DNA of 64,000 nt, taken from assembly GCA_026126065.1 (NCBI GenBank), contig JAHCJY010000001.1, positions 620,001 through 684,000 on the forward strand. Direction: 5' to 3'. Both the position numbers and the translations under genes were made by a program. This document shows, piece by piece, positions 38,267 to 48,668 of the stretch (position 1 is the first letter of the stretch; each line of letters starts with the position of its first letter). The notes beneath the pieces are model-generated. The model did no database searches, had not been told where the DNA came from, and worked only from the letters and a program-made list of their open reading frames with translations. Source of the stretch: Bauldia sp. (lineage in GTDB: Bacteria > Pseudomonadota > Alphaproteobacteria > Rhizobiales > Kaistiaceae).

Positions 38267-39532
38267 TCAGCCGCCGGTTGTGGTCCGGGCACGGCGGAGC
38301 ATGATCGCGCGTTCCCGCTCGTTGCGGGTCAGCGCGGCGGCGCGCTCGAATTCCGCCGCGGCCTCCTGCCCGCGGCCGAGCTTCTCCAGGAAGTCGCCAC
38401 GCACCGCCGGAAGCAGGTGGTAGGACTTCAGCAGCGGCTCCTCGCGGAGGGGCTCGACGATCGCGAGCCCGGCCTGCGGACCGAACGCCATGGCGTGTGC
38501 GACGGCGCGGTTGAGTTCCACGATCGGCGAAGGCGTCACCTCGGCGAGCGCGTCGTAGAGGCCGGCGATGCGGCGCCAGTCGGTGTCGCCCGGAAGGCGC
38601 GCCCGGGCGTGACAGGCGGCGATCGCGGCCTGGAGCGCATAGGGGCCGAAGCCGCCGCCAAGTTGCTCGGCCAGTGCGAGCGACATCAGTCCGCGACGGA
38701 TGAGGAGCTGGTCCCATCGCGCGCGGTTCTGGTCGAGGAGAAGGATCGGCTCTCCGGCGGCGTCGATCCGGGCCGCGGTACGCGATGCCTGGATTTCCAT
38801 CAGTGCAACCAGGCCATGGACCTCGGGCTCCTGCGGCGCGAGACGGGCCAGGACGCGTCCGACACGCAGCGCTTCGTGCGCCAGTTCCGGACGCATCCAG
38901 TCCGAGCCCGATGTCGCCGCGTATCCCTCGTTGAAGATGAGATAGATGACCTCGAGCACGGAGGTCAGACGGGCGACGCGCTCCGGCCCGCGGGGAAGCT
39001 CGAACGGGACGCCGGCCTCAGCGAGCGTCCGCTTCGCGCGGACGATGCGCTGCGCGACCGTCGGCTCCGGCACGAGGAAAGCGCGGGCGATCTCGTCGGT
39101 GGCCAGGCCACCGACCATGCGCAGCGTCAGCGCGACGCGCGCGTCGGTGGACAGAACGGGATGGCACGCGGTGAAGATCAGCCGGAGGAGGTCGTCCCCG
39201 ACATCGTCGTCCAGCCCCTCGTCGATGGCAGCCACGGCCGCCTCCTGCTCCTCGTCGAGGTCGCGCCCGATCTCGACGTGCTTCTCGTCGGCGAGCTTGC
39301 GGTGGCGGATGCGATCGAGCGCCCGGTTCTTCGCGGCCGTCATCAGCCAGGCCGCGGGCCGGTCGGGGATGCCCGACTGCGGCCAGCGCTCCAGCGCGGT
39401 GACGAGCGCGTCCTGGGCGAGTTCCTCGGCAAGGCCGACGTCGCGGAGCATGCGCGCGAGGCCGGCGATGAGCTTCGGAGCCTCGATCCGCCAGACGGCT
39501 TCGATGGCGCGGTGGGTTTCGGCAACGGACAC
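38267..39532 (-). CDS. ECF sigma factor with C-terminal helical extension (ECF42 type)
   Basis: This 421-residue protein has sigma-70 region 2 (MLRDVGLAEELAQDALVTAL, then NRALDRIRHRK) and region 4 (LTLRMVGGLATDEIARAFLV) in the first ~180 residues. It is followed by the DUF6596/TPR-like extension (EVIYLIFNEGYAA, LLLDQNRARWDQ, SYHLLPAVRGDFLEKLGR). This layout is ECF42, a group with no anti-sigma factor that is genetically linked to DGPF (YCII) proteins. Two such genes lie immediately upstream on the same strand. It has a GTG start. Confidence 0.92.
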   Translation of the reverse strand: MSVAETHRAIEAVWRIEAPKLIAGLARMLRDVGLAEELAQDALVTALERWPQSGIPDRPAAWLMTAAKNRALDRIRHRKLADEKHVEIGRDLDEEQEAAVAAIDEGLDDDVGDDLLRLIFTACHPVLSTDARVALTLRMVGGLATDEIARAFLVPEPTVAQRIVRAKRTLAEAGVPFELPRGPERVARLTSVLEVIYLIFNEGYAATSGSDWMRPELAHEALRVGRVLARLAPQEPEVHGLVALMEIQASRTAARIDAAGEPILLLDQNRARWDQLLIRRGLMSLALAEQLGGGFGPYALQAAIAACHARARLPGDTDWRRIAGLYDALAEVTPSPIVELNRAVAHAMAFGPQAGLAIVEPLREEPLLKSYHLLPAVRGDFLEKLGRGQEAAAEFERAAALTRNERERAIMLRRARTTTGG

Positions 39533-39592
39533 GGTGCCCGTTTAGGGCATCGGCGCGTAGCGGTCACGTTCGCACCGCAATGGACCCCTGAC

Positions 39593-39679
<87 letters not shown>

Positions 39680-40093
39680 CTACCTGCCCCTGTTCTGCAT
39701 CGCCTCGAACCCGGCTGCCGCCGCCCGGACGTCCTCGGGAAAGTCGCTCATCTCCTGGACCTGGCGGATCTCGATGACCTCGTTCTCGCTGCCCGGGCAG
39801 CGCTTGGCCCACTCGATCGCTTCCTCGCGCGACTTCACGTCGATCATCCAGTAGCCCCCGAGGACTTCCTTCACCTCGGCGAAGGGCCCGTCGGTGACCT
39901 TCGGCTTGCCGCCACGGAACGACACGCGGGCGCCGACCGACGGCGGATGGAGGCCGTCCGCCGCGAGCAGAACCCCCGCGCGCTGCAGCGCTTCGTTGTA
40001 CTCCATCATCCTCGCGACGCTGGCGGCGTCCGGTACCTCGCCGGGCGGGGCATTTTCGTATCCACCCGGCAGCATGAGCATCATGAAACGCAT
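39680..40093 (-). CDS. YCII/DGPF-domain protein 1
   Basis: This 137-residue protein starts MRFMMLMLPGGYENAPPGEV and contains VTDGPFAEVKEVLGGYWMID, the DGPF motif of the YCII family, and the C-terminal IEIRQVQEMSDFPEDV. Biochemical role is unknown. DGPF proteins are encoded with ECF42 sigma factors, as here, and may be targets of that factor. AGGAG lies upstream of the ATG. Confidence 0.9.
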   Translation of the reverse strand: MRFMMLMLPGGYENAPPGEVPDAASVARMMEYNEALQRAGVLLAADGLHPPSVGARVSFRGGKPKVTDGPFAEVKEVLGGYWMIDVKSREEAIEWAKRCPGSENEVIEIRQVQEMSDFPEDVRAAAAGFEAMQNRGR

Positions 40094-40212
40094 GGGCTTT
40101 CTCCTGTCCGTGGCGTCGGAGCGCCCCATCCGGCGCCCTCGTCCATCATGTCGACGAACGAGGGCGGGCCGGATCGACACCCCGAGCGCGCTTTCGTTCG
40201 CGGACGGCCGGC

Positions 40213-40644
40213 CTATTGCTTCGATGTCTTCTCGATCGCCGCGCGCATCCGGTCCTCCTGCGCCCGCAATTCCGGCGTCAACTCGGCCCCGAAATCCTCG
40301 GTCTCGAAGACCTGGCGGACCTCGATCTCGCTCTCATTGCCTTCCGGGCTCGGCACGCGCCGCGCCCAGGCCACCGCGTCGGCCAACGACGGCACATCGA
40401 TGATCCAGAAGCCGGCGACCAGTTCCTTCGCCTCGGCGAACGGGCCGTCGACGACGGTCGTCTGGCTGCCCTTGAACTTCACCCGCGCACCGCGAACCGA
40501 GGGATGGAGGCCTTCGCCGGCCTTCATGATGCCGGCCTTCACCATCTCCTCGTTGAAATTGCCCATGGCGGTGAGATCGGCCTCGGACGGCATGATACCG
40601 GCCTCGGTGTCCTCGTTCCCCTTCACGATCAGCATGAAACGCAT
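40213..40644 (-). CDS. YCII/DGPF-domain protein 2
   Basis: This 143-residue paralogue of the neighbouring gene (MRFMLIVKGNEDTEAGIMPS) has the motif VVDGPFAEAKELVAGFWIID and the tail EVRQVFETEDFG. AAGGAGA precedes the ATG. It is the first gene of a probable operon DGPF2-DGPF1-ECF42. Confidence 0.9.
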   Translation of the reverse strand: MRFMLIVKGNEDTEAGIMPSEADLTAMGNFNEEMVKAGIMKAGEGLHPSVRGARVKFKGSQTTVVDGPFAEAKELVAGFWIIDVPSLADAVAWARRVPSPEGNESEIEVRQVFETEDFGAELTPELRAQEDRMRAAIEKTSKQ

Positions 40645-40825
40645 TGTCTGTCTCCTTCGTCCCGGGAGGGTCCGATACCCTCACTCATCAGAACGACGAA
40701 CCGCCGAACAGGGGTTCGACATTCCGTGCGAAAGTTTTCTTGACGGGGCGCGGAAGAGGCGGAGTGGCTGCCGGAGGCTGGAGAAACGGAGCTTCGAGTT
40801 TGTGCCCTCCCGCGCGGCGTCCGCA

Positions 40826-40852
40826 AGAAAAAAGGCCCGGCAATGCCGGGCC
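40826..40852 (-). terminator. Intrinsic terminator of the DUF4167 gene
   Basis: On the minus strand GGCCCGGC, loop ATT, GCCGGGCC is followed directly by TTTTTT-rich sequence, a textbook rho-independent terminator 32 bases beyond the stop codon. Confidence 0.8.
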
Positions 40853-40884
40853 CGTGCAGGTCGCGAACGGTCTGAAACGACAGT

Positions 40885-41838
40885 CTAATCCTCGGTAGCG
40901 GGGACCGGAACGGGCGCAGGCTGGGCCTGCGGTTCGGGCTGCGGCCCACCGCCGGCCGCCTCGCCCGACGGAGCGAACTCACTCCCCTCGGGACGCGGGC
41001 GGCCGCGGCCGGAGCGTCGGCCACGCGAGCGGAAGCGTGGCTGCTCGCCGGCGGGAGCGAAAGTACCGCCTTCGCCCTGCGCGCGCGGTTCGCCTTCGGG
41101 GCGCGGCTCGGCCTGGCCCGCGGGCTCGCCCTGGGGCTGGGTCTGCGGCTGCGGGCGGAATTCCTGCTGGCGGTACTCACCCTGGGGGCGGTTGTCGCCC
41201 TGCGGGCGGCTCTCCCCCTGGCGGTACTCGCCCTGCTGGCGGTAGTCGCCCTGGCCACCCTGGCCGCGGTACTCGCCCTGCTGGCGATAGTTGTCGCGCT
41301 GGCGGCCGTAATTGTTCTGCCGGAACTCGTTCTGCTGCGGCCGGCGCTGCTCGTTCTGGCCGCCGCCCTCGAAGTCGCCTTCGCCCTCGCCGTCCTGGCC
41401 GGCATTGTCACGCTGGCCGCCGAACGGCGTTCCGTTGACGTAGGGCTGCGGGTCGCTGACGCCGAACTGCGCCCGGCTATCGCCGCCCTGCTGCGGCGAG
41501 CGGTCGTACGGGTTGCCGTCGAGATCGTCCTCGTCCTCGAACTCCTCGGGCCGCTGGAAGGGCTGCTGCTGGGGCATCTGCGCCTGGGCGGCGGCAACGA
41601 TCCGATAATAGTGCTCGGCGTGCTGCAGGTAGTTCTGCTCTCCAACCCGGTCACCCGAGGAGGCCGCATCGCGGGCGAGCATCACGTACTTCTCGGCGAT
41701 GTGCATCGCCGTGCCCCGGATCTTCACGTCGGGGCCATTGCTCTCGAAGCTGCGCTGCAGCGGATTGGGGCCCTTGCGGTTACGGCCCCGCATCCTCTTG
41801 TTGCTATTGTTGTTGTTATTGTTGTGACCCTGCCTCAT
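40885..41838 (-). CDS. DUF4167 domain-containing protein
   Basis: This 317-residue protein starts MRQGHNNNNNNSNKRMRGRN, with a homo-Asn run, and has the conserved DUF4167 helix-rich core (RSFESNGPDVKIRGTAMHIA through HAEHYYRIVAAAQ, residues ~28-85). The remainder is low-complexity, with many RQQGEYR-like repeats and a Pro/Glu/Ala-rich end. The composition suggests a disordered, possibly RNA-binding protein. Its place after prfA-prmC is conserved in alphaproteobacteria. Function is unknown. Confidence 0.92.
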   Translation of the reverse strand: MRQGHNNNNNNSNKRMRGRNRKGPNPLQRSFESNGPDVKIRGTAMHIAEKYVMLARDAASSGDRVGEQNYLQHAEHYYRIVAAAQAQMPQQQPFQRPEEFEDEDDLDGNPYDRSPQQGGDSRAQFGVSDPQPYVNGTPFGGQRDNAGQDGEGEGDFEGGGQNEQRRPQQNEFRQNNYGRQRDNYRQQGEYRGQGGQGDYRQQGEYRQGESRPQGDNRPQGEYRQQEFRPQPQTQPQGEPAGQAEPRPEGEPRAQGEGGTFAPAGEQPRFRSRGRRSGRGRPRPEGSEFAPSGEAAGGGPQPEPQAQPAPVPVPATED

Positions 41839-42182
41839 ACTGGCTCTCTGTCTGGAACTAACTTCGGCCGCGCCGTTTCGACGGCACCGACCGCTCGGCC
41901 TGTGGGCCAGATTCGTCCGCCGGCAGGCGACCCGCGCCGTGCCGACCCCGCGAACAGACGTACGCCCCTCATCGAGGCGAATCGTCCCGCGCAAATCTTC
42001 GACATACAGTCTTAGTGCTTCGACCGACGCGGGAAACGGGGACCGCTCACGCAGCCGTCACGAAACCCCAGGGATTGTGATTTTCCCTAACGTCAGGCGC
42101 TCTCGCCCTTTGCTTCGGTAAGAAAAGCCTAGCTGCTTCGTCGTGCTTTTCCAAGCGGTTTTTCGGCCGTTCCCGGCCGGAG
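41839..42182. other. Intergenic region between DUF4167 and prmC
   Basis: About 345 bases without a convincing gene. The DNA is less GC-rich than its surroundings from 42060 to 42160 (GATTTTCCCTAACG, GGTAAGAAAAGCC), which fits the DUF4167 promoter on the minus strand. No clear palindromic operator or RNA gene is seen. Confidence 0.4.
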
Positions 42183-43052
42183 TTATCGGGTCAGCACTGC
42201 GGCCCGGTCATGCCCCGGAAGGTCCCGCAGGAGGACCGGGGACCACCCGTGCGCACGCGCCAGGTCCGAAAACATCGCCGCCTGGCGATAGCCGAACTCG
42301 AAGACCGCAAACCCGCCCGGCTTCAACAGCCGGCCAAGCTCCGGCACGATCCGGCGGTAGTGGTCCAGCCCGTCCGCGCCGCCATCGAGGGCAAGCCGCG
42401 GATCGTGGTGGATGACCTCGACCGGCAGCTCCGGAAGATCCTCGCCATCTACATAGGGTGGGTTGGTCAGGATTGCATCAAAGGACCCCGAAATTCCTGC
42501 GGCCCAGTCCGCGACAAGGAAGGCCGCGCGCCCGCCGAGGCCGAATCGCGCGGCGTTGTCGCGGGCGGTGCGGACGGCGTCCTCGCTCCGGTCGGTCCCG
42601 ATGCCGAAGGCTCCGGGCAGCTCCGACAGCACCGCCAGGAGAATGCAGCCGGACCCGGTGCCGAGGTCTATGATGACGGGGTTCTCCGTCCCGCGGCGGC
42701 GGAACTCGGCCACGGCCGCTTCCACGACCGTCTCGGAATCGGGCCGCGGGACAAGCGTGCCGGGCGAGAGGCGGAACGGCAGGCCCCAGAATTCGCGCTC
42801 ACCGACGATGCGGGCGACCGGCTCGCCGCGGAACCGGCGGCGCGCCAGCGCCAGCGCCGCCTCGACCAGCGGGGCCGCCACGGGCTCGTCGTCGCGCAGC
42901 GTGAGGTTCGCGGCATTGGCGCCGAGCGCATGCGCGACGAGGAGTTTCGCGTCGAGGTCGGGCCGCTGCGCCGAATCATCGCCCCAGCCGGCGCGGAGCT
43001 GATTGGCGATCTGACGGCGGAGGGCCGCGACGGTGACGATGGTGTCGGGCAT
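42183..43052 (-). CDS. prmC: Peptide chain release factor N5-glutamine methyltransferase
   Basis: This 289-residue SAM-dependent enzyme methylates the Gln of the GGQ motif in release factors. Motif I (IIDLGTGSGCILLAV) and the catalytic NPPY (AILTNPPYVDG) are present, as is the N-terminal helical domain that holds the release factor. The ATG at 43052 gives the standard length. It lies downstream of its substrate gene prfA (108 bases). Confidence 0.96.
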   Translation of the reverse strand: MPDTIVTVAALRRQIANQLRAGWGDDSAQRPDLDAKLLVAHALGANAANLTLRDDEPVAAPLVEAALALARRRFRGEPVARIVGEREFWGLPFRLSPGTLVPRPDSETVVEAAVAEFRRRGTENPVIIDLGTGSGCILLAVLSELPGAFGIGTDRSEDAVRTARDNAARFGLGGRAAFLVADWAAGISGSFDAILTNPPYVDGEDLPELPVEVIHHDPRLALDGGADGLDHYRRIVPELGRLLKPGGFAVFEFGYRQAAMFSDLARAHGWSPVLLRDLPGHDRAAVLTR

Positions 43053-43160
43053 GGCTGCGGCCCGGAGCGCGATCCGATCAGGTCGGGTCACGCCCCGCGC
43101 GCTTCTCCCTGTGGGGCATGATCTTTTGCGGGAACCGGGGCCCATTCCTTCCGATCATCT

Positions 43161-44228
43161 CTAGCCGCTCGTTCCCTCGAGATCGGCGAGCTGGTCCGCC
43201 TGGTGGCTGGTGATCAGCGCCTCGATGACCTCGTCCAGCGCGGTGCCCATCATCACCTGCGGCAGATTGTAGAGCGTGAGGTTGATGCGGTGGTCGGTCA
43301 CCCGCCCTTGCGGGAAATTGTAGGTCCGGATGCGCTCGGAGCGATCACCGCTGCCGACCTGGCCCTTGCGCGAGGCGGCGCGCTCGCTGTCGACCTTCTC
43401 ACGTTCGGCCTCGTAGAGCCGGGACTTCAGGAGCGCCATCGCCGTGACGCGGTTCGCCTGCTGCGACCGGGCGCTCGCCGTGACGACGATGCCGGTGGGG
43501 AGATGCATGATGCGGACAGCGGTATCCGTCGTATTGGCGTGCTGTCCGCCGGCCGAGGAGGCGCGGGTGATGTCCCATTTGAGGTCCTCCGGCTTGATCT
43601 GGATGTCGATGTCCACCGCTTCCGGCAGCACCGCCACCGTCGCTGCCGAGGTGTGGATACGGCCACTGCCCTCGGTGTCCGGGACGCGCTGGACCCTGTG
43701 CACGCCCGATTCGAACTTGAGCCGCGCGAACACGCCGCGGCCGTTCACCTCGGCGATGATTTCCTTGTAGCCGCCGACCTCGCCGGCGCTCTCCTCCACG
43801 ACATTGACCTTCCAGCCGTGGATGTCGGCGTAGCGCTGGTACATTCGGAACAGGTCGCCCGCGAACAGCGCGGCCTCGTTGCCGCCGGTGCCGGCGCGGA
43901 TCTCGAGGATGGCGCTCTTCTCGTCGGCAGCGTCCTTCGGCAGGAGAAGCTTCGACAGTGCGAGATCGAGCTCCGGGATGCGTTTGTCGAGGAGCATGGC
44001 CTCCTCGCGCGCCATGTCGGCCATCTCGGGGTCGGACAGCAGCGCTTCGAGTTCCCTCCGGTCCGATTCCGCCTTCCGCAGCACCCGCGCGGCCTCCACC
44101 ACCGCCTCGAGCTCGGAGCGCTCGCGGCTGAGCCTGATCATGGTCTGCGTATCGAGCGGCGCCGACAACTGGGCGTCGATCAGTTCGGCCCGCTTGATGA
44201 TGCTGTCGATCTTGTCGGCGGAAAGCAC
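43161..44228 (-). CDS. prfA: Peptide chain release factor 1
   Basis: This 355-residue factor recognises UAA/UAG. The GGQ loop ([16 protein letters not shown]) catalyses peptide release, and the codon-recognition domain lies before it ([20 protein letters not shown]). In rhizobial genomes prfA follows lysC and ptsP; here those genes are about 8 kb away on the other strand. Confidence 0.96.
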   Translation of the reverse strand: MLSADKIDSIIKRAELIDAQLSAPLDTQTMIRLSRERSELEAVVEAARVLRKAESDRRELEALLSDPEMADMAREEAMLLDKRIPELDLALSKLLLPKDAADEKSAILEIRAGTGGNEAALFAGDLFRMYQRYADIHGWKVNVVEESAGEVGGYKEIIAEVNGRGVFARLKFESGVHRVQRVPDTEGSGRIHTSAATVAVLPEAVDIDIQIKPEDLKWDITRASSAGGQHANTTDTAVRIMHLPTGIVVTASARSQQANRVTAMALLKSRLYEAEREKVDSERAASRKGQVGSGDRSERIRTYNFPQGRVTDHRINLTLYNLPQVMMGTALDEVIEALITSHQADQLADLEGTSG

Positions 44229-44314
44229 GGTTTCGCGGCTCGGGTCGGCGTGGGGTTGCGAGCGGGACTTACACCAAGCGCGGCATCGCGCGAAAGCGGC
44301 GCGCTGCGGCAGCC

Positions 44315-45841
44315 TCAGGCGCTGCGCGTGCGAAGGGCGGTCAATGCCAGGACGGCGCCTGCCAGGGACAGCGCGATGCAGACGAGCGCCGTCGCCGCGA
44401 ATCCCGCGCTGAACGCATCGCGGGCCGTCGCCGCCAGCTGCGTCCGTGCCGGCTCGGGTAGTGTTTCCGCGATCGCGAGTGCGCCGCCGAGCGTGCCGCG
44501 CGCATCGGCAACCGCGTCGGGGGGCAGGTTCGCGCCTGCGGTTGCGAGGAAGGCCGACCGGTAGAACGCCGCAACGATGCTACCGAGGACGGCGATGCCG
44601 AGCGCCGCGCCGAGCTCGAAGCTCGTCTCGGAGATCGCGGACGCGGCGCCCGCGCGTTCGACCGGCGTGACACCGACCACGACGTCGGTGGTGATGGGCG
44701 GAATCGGCGCAAGGCTCAGCGCGACGATGAAGACCCCCGTGACCACCAGGGCGAGGCTCCCGGCTCCCGGGCCGAGCTGGGCCAGCAGCACGAACCCGAT
44801 CGCCGCGCCAAGGAAGGCCGAGACGATCACCGCCGTCCGTCCGAACCTCCGGGCAAGGAAGGGCGAGGCGAGCGATCCGGCAAAGAGCGCGATCCCCGTC
44901 GGCAGCATCCACAGGCCCGCTTCGAGCGGGCCCAGCCCCAGAACGAGCTGGAGGTATTGCGACACGAAGAAGAACGTCCCGAACGGAACGAACAGCGCGA
45001 TCATGTTGGTGAGGAGCGCCGCCGTCATCGGGCCGTGCCGCAAGAGCCTGACGTCGATCAGCGGATCGTCGAGGCGGAGCTGGCGCCCGATGAAGACGAC
45101 GCCGAGACCGATGCCGGCGAGGATGATCGTGATCGGCACGGCGAGCGCATCGCCTTCGGCGATCCGCTTGACCCCGTAGATGACGGCCAGCACCGCCGCC
45201 ATCGAGAGGACGGCGCTCGGGATGTCGAGCCTGCCGGCATTGGGGTCGCGGAACTCGGGCAGGAGGAGTGGCACGAGGACGAGGAGGAGAAGCATCACGG
45301 GGACGGCGATGAGGAACACCGACCCCCACCAGAAGTGCTCGAGGAGGACGCCGCCGACCAGCGGCCCTATGGCAGCGCCTGCGGCGAAGCAGGCAATCCA
45401 GACGCCGATGGCGAAGGAGCGCTGCCGGCCGTTCAGGAACATCGAGCGGATGAGGGAGAGCGTCGAGGGCGCAAGGGTCGCGCCCGCGAGGCCAAGGAGG
45501 GCGCGCGCGGCGATGAGCATCGGCGCCGTCGTCGAGAAGGCCGCAATGACCGACGCCGCGCCGAACGCGGCCGCGCCGATCATCAGGAGCTTCCGGCGAC
45601 CGATGCGGTCACCCAGCGTGCCCATGGTGATGAGCGCGCCGGCGAGGAAGAAGCCGTAGATGTCGACGATCCACAGCAGCTCGGCCGCCGTCGGCACGAG
45701 GTCCTCGGCAAGCTGCGGAACGGCAAGGTTCAGGACCGTGAGGTCCATCGAATAGAGGAGGCATGGAAGGGCGATGACGGCCAGGCCCAGCCAGTCGCGG
45801 CGCGTCGCGAGGGGGCCGTCGTCTGCCGTGGCGGCGGTCAT
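44315..45841 (-). CDS. MFS transporter, DHA2 family (SmvA/QacA-like)
   Basis: This 508-residue 14-helix proton antiporter has the DHA2 TM1 signature ([20 protein letters not shown]), motif A in [14 protein letters not shown] and a motif C in [13 protein letters not shown]. The family exports quaternary ammonium compounds, dyes and other cations. There is no TetR-type partner adjacent, unlike the pump at 27876. It follows prfA tail-on with an 86-base gap. Confidence 0.9.
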   Translation of the reverse strand: MTAATADDGPLATRRDWLGLAVIALPCLLYSMDLTVLNLAVPQLAEDLVPTAAELLWIVDIYGFFLAGALITMGTLGDRIGRRKLLMIGAAAFGAASVIAAFSTTAPMLIAARALLGLAGATLAPSTLSLIRSMFLNGRQRSFAIGVWIACFAAGAAIGPLVGGVLLEHFWWGSVFLIAVPVMLLLLVLVPLLLPEFRDPNAGRLDIPSAVLSMAAVLAVIYGVKRIAEGDALAVPITIILAGIGLGVVFIGRQLRLDDPLIDVRLLRHGPMTAALLTNMIALFVPFGTFFFVSQYLQLVLGLGPLEAGLWMLPTGIALFAGSLASPFLARRFGRTAVIVSAFLGAAIGFVLLAQLGPGAGSLALVVTGVFIVALSLAPIPPITTDVVVGVTPVERAGAASAISETSFELGAALGIAVLGSIVAAFYRSAFLATAGANLPPDAVADARGTLGGALAIAETLPEPARTQLAATARDAFSAGFAATALVCIALSLAGAVLALTALRTRSA

Positions 45842-45871
45842 GATACTCCATCTCGTCCGGTTGGACGAAGG

Positions 45872-46249
45872 TCAGGCGGATGAAGCAACGATAGCCGAAA
45901 GCGCGGCAAGAATCGCGACGATCGGCGTCATGACGAAGCGTTCGCTCCGGCTGCGCGAGATCGCATTCATCGCGATGCCGAGGACGAAGTACCCCGTGAG
46001 CACCCAGGCGGCGACCCGCGACGCCCCGTCCGGAATGACGTCGATGACGCCGGCGCGATCGAGGAGGATTGCGGCGAAGATGGCGTAAAGGACGATCGAT
46101 ACGGCACTGCCGACGCGGAGGCGGGTCGGCAGGCGCTCATGCCCGCCACCCCAGGCGAAGCGGCCAATCGGGGCGCCGAGAGCCAGCGCCAGCTGGAAGA
46201 CCGCGAGGGCGGCCAGAACGATCGTTGCGGCGATTGCGGCCACGCTCAC
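45872..46249 (-). CDS. Four-helix membrane protein of unknown function
   Basis: This 125-residue protein has four hydrophobic segments (IAATIVLAALAVFQLALALG, VGSAVSIVLYAIFAAILLDR, VAAWVLTGYFVLGIAMNAIS and FVMTPIVAILAALSAIVASS) and the short motif SRSRSERFVMTP before the last helix. That pattern is typical of small uncharacterised inner-membrane proteins. It precedes the MFS gene on the same strand (30 bases), so it may be co-transcribed. Confidence 0.75.
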   Translation of the reverse strand: MSVAAIAATIVLAALAVFQLALALGAPIGRFAWGGGHERLPTRLRVGSAVSIVLYAIFAAILLDRAGVIDVIPDGASRVAAWVLTGYFVLGIAMNAISRSRSERFVMTPIVAILAALSAIVASSA

Positions 46250-46495
46250 TGCCTAGCTCCATGAGTCGGATCATGAATGGTGGCCCTACCACAGAGGCCC
46301 CGCGGCGCGCGAACGGACACAATCGCGCGTCACCGCGACGATGGCAGCAGCGCTCCACGAAAGCGCCACAGGCACGTCGTCCCGGACGGGAACAAGCCGC
46401 CGGGGTTGCCACCACGGCCTGGCGGGGCGATGATCCAGCCCGTTCCGGGGAGCAGGAGGCAGCCGCGCGGCCGAGGCCGCGCACCGGAGGTTTGC

Positions 46496-47524
46496 ATGCT
46501 CTCACGTCGGTCGGTTCTTGGCGGCATTGGGGCGACGGCATCGCTGCCGGCCATGCCGCGCATGGCCCTCGCGCAGGCGGCCGCTGCAGCCTCCCCCGCC
46601 ATCCCCGGCATCGTCGACCGGACCACCGCGTTCCTCGGGGCGCTGGCCCCGGAAAAGGCGGAACGGGCGCGCTTTGCCCTCGATTCGGGCGCGTGGCGCG
46701 GCTGGAACTATTTTGGCACGAACCTCGTCAAGCCGGGAATCCGGTTCGAGGAAATGGAAGCGGCGGAGCAGGACGCCGGGACGGCGCTTCTCGAGACGAT
46801 GCTGTCGCCGGGCGGGTTCGAGAAGGTCGCCATGGTGCGCGCGCTCCAGGACGTCCTCGCCGCGAACGGCATCGGCCCGGCCGACCGGAACTCCAACCGC
46901 TACTCGCTCGCCGTGTTCGACGAGCCCGCGGCCGGTGCCCTCTGGGGCCTTCGCCTCGAGGGTCATCACCTCGAACTGACGATGACGCTCCGCGGCGACG
47001 AGGTGCTCGCCGTGACGCCGTCGTCGTTCTCCTGCAATCCGAACGACATCACGATCGGCCCGTTCGCCGGCGCCACCGCCATCCGTACCGAGGAGGACGC
47101 GGCGCGTCGCCTCTTCGCCGATCTTTCGGCCGGGCAGCAGCGGATTGCGCTGATCAGCGAGGCGCCTATCCGGGACATCCGCGCGGTCGCGGGGCAGGAA
47201 GGCTACTTCACCCAGCGCGCCGGGCTCCCGCTCGCCGACATGACCACGACGCAGCAGGATCTCCTGTGGCAGATCGTATTCGCCCATGCGGTCGAGCACT
47301 GGCCGGACACCCTGGCCGCCGCGCAGCTCGACCGGGTCCGCGCCGGCGACCAGGCGGCGGTCCACTTCGCCTGGGCCGGCGGCAATGTCGATGGCACCAG
47401 GCTTTACTACCGGCTCCATGGCGACACGTTCCTGATCGAACTCGCCGCCGTGGACATGGCGGCGCAGCACCTCCACACGATCTACCACGACACCGAACGG
47501 ACCCTCGGCCGCCACGTTCTCTAG
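46496..47524 (+). CDS. DUF3500 protein with Tat signal peptide
   Basis: This 342-residue protein begins MLSRRSVLGGIGATASLPAM, a twin-arginine signal (Arg4-Arg5), so it is exported folded. The mature part shows the DUF3500 pattern (ARFALDSGAWRGWNYFG, GLRLEGHHLELTMTLRGDEV, IYHDTERTLGRHVL). GGAGG lies five bases before the ATG at 46496; the open frame upstream is non-coding in character. Function is unknown, though Tat export suggests a cofactor or metal. Confidence 0.85.
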   Translation: MLSRRSVLGGIGATASLPAMPRMALAQAAAAASPAIPGIVDRTTAFLGALAPEKAERARFALDSGAWRGWNYFGTNLVKPGIRFEEMEAAEQDAGTALLETMLSPGGFEKVAMVRALQDVLAANGIGPADRNSNRYSLAVFDEPAAGALWGLRLEGHHLELTMTLRGDEVLAVTPSSFSCNPNDITIGPFAGATAIRTEEDAARRLFADLSAGQQRIALISEAPIRDIRAVAGQEGYFTQRAGLPLADMTTTQQDLLWQIVFAHAVEHWPDTLAAAQLDRVRAGDQAAVHFAWAGGNVDGTRLYYRLHGDTFLIELAAVDMAAQHLHTIYHDTERTLGRHVL

Positions 47525-47650
47525 CCGAGGCAACGCCTACCGTGTCCTTTGTTGGCTGATGGCTCTCGCGGTCGCGACAAGCCCGGCCCTGTTGCGCCCG
47601 GCAGCCATGCGCGGGCTTGGCGCTGCCGCTCCAGGCCCGACCAAACGTGG

Positions 47651-48625
47651 TCAAGGCACCGCGATGACCACGCTGCCGCGCTTGTGGCCCGTCTCGACAT
47701 AGGCATGCGCCTCGGCGAGGCGCGAGAGAGGATAGGTTCGGTCGGTGACGGCGCGGAGCTGGCCGGCCTCGATGAGGCCATTGGCGAATCGAAGGTCTGC
47801 GGCCTTGGCTGGCCCCGACCGGAGGCCGGTCATCGCGAAGATCGCGCGGCGGCTGCCGAACATCCTCGTGCGAAGGCCCTGCGCCACCGCGCCGAAGGTC
47901 GGCACGGTGGTGAGGTAGCGGCCACCCGGCTTCAGCGCGCGGCCGGCGCGGGCGAACGAACTCTTGCCGACCGCGTCGAAGATAACGTCATAGGCGTTCC
48001 GGGCGGCGGTGAAGTCGGTGGTCGTGTAGTCGATCACTTGGTCAGCGCCGAGCGAGCGGACGAGATCGACGTTCCGCGTGCTGCAGACGCCGGTGACCTC
48101 GGCGCCGAAATGCTTCGCCAGCTGGACGGCGATGCTGCCGATCGCGCCCGATGCGCCATTGACGAGGACGCGCTGGCCGGGACCGACCCTGCCGTGGTCG
48201 CGGAGGAAGGGGAGGGCGGTCACGACGCCGTCGCTGATCCCGGCCGCCTCGGAGAAGGAGAGGCCATCCGGCTTCCGGGCGATCGGCCCGTTCTCGCTGA
48301 GGCACAGGAGCTCGGCGTAGGTGCCCGTCCCCGGCGCTGCCGTGCCGTACACCGCATCGCCGGGGCGGAACTTCGTGGCGCCGGGCCCGACGGCGACCAC
48401 CTCGCCGGCGAAGACATCGCCGAGGATGCTCGCCTTCGGCCGTCGCAGGCCGGCAAAGAGGCGGATCACGAGCGGGCGACCCAGTCGCATCGCGCAGTCC
48501 GACGGGGTCGCTGCCGTCGCGTGGATGCGGACGAGGACCTCGCCGGCCTTTGGTTCCGGCGACGGCATCGTACCGAGGTGGAAGACGTCAGGCGTGCCGT
48601 AGCGGGCGAGCGTCATGGCTCTCAT
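47651..48625 (-). CDS. NAD(P)-dependent alcohol dehydrogenase / quinone oxidoreductase-like
   Basis: This is a 324-residue medium-chain dehydrogenase/reductase. The N-terminal GroES-like domain (GEVLVRIHATAATPSDCAMR) is followed by the Rossmann domain (VLVNGASGAIGSIAVQLAKH). The zinc-ligand cysteine pattern of true alcohol dehydrogenases is absent, placing it with the QOR/zeta-crystallin type. The substrate is unknown. It is divergent from nothing: the XRE regulator upstream reads the same way. Confidence 0.88.
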   Translation of the reverse strand: MRAMTLARYGTPDVFHLGTMPSPEPKAGEVLVRIHATAATPSDCAMRLGRPLVIRLFAGLRRPKASILGDVFAGEVVAVGPGATKFRPGDAVYGTAAPGTGTYAELLCLSENGPIARKPDGLSFSEAAGISDGVVTALPFLRDHGRVGPGQRVLVNGASGAIGSIAVQLAKHFGAEVTGVCSTRNVDLVRSLGADQVIDYTTTDFTAARNAYDVIFDAVGKSSFARAGRALKPGGRYLTTVPTFGAVAQGLRTRMFGSRRAIFAMTGLRSGPAKAADLRFANGLIEAGQLRAVTDRTYPLSRLAEAHAYVETGHKRGSVVIAVP

Positions 48626-48668
48626 GGCATATCTCCGGTGTCGTGTTGGTTGGAGCGGGAGGCGCCGG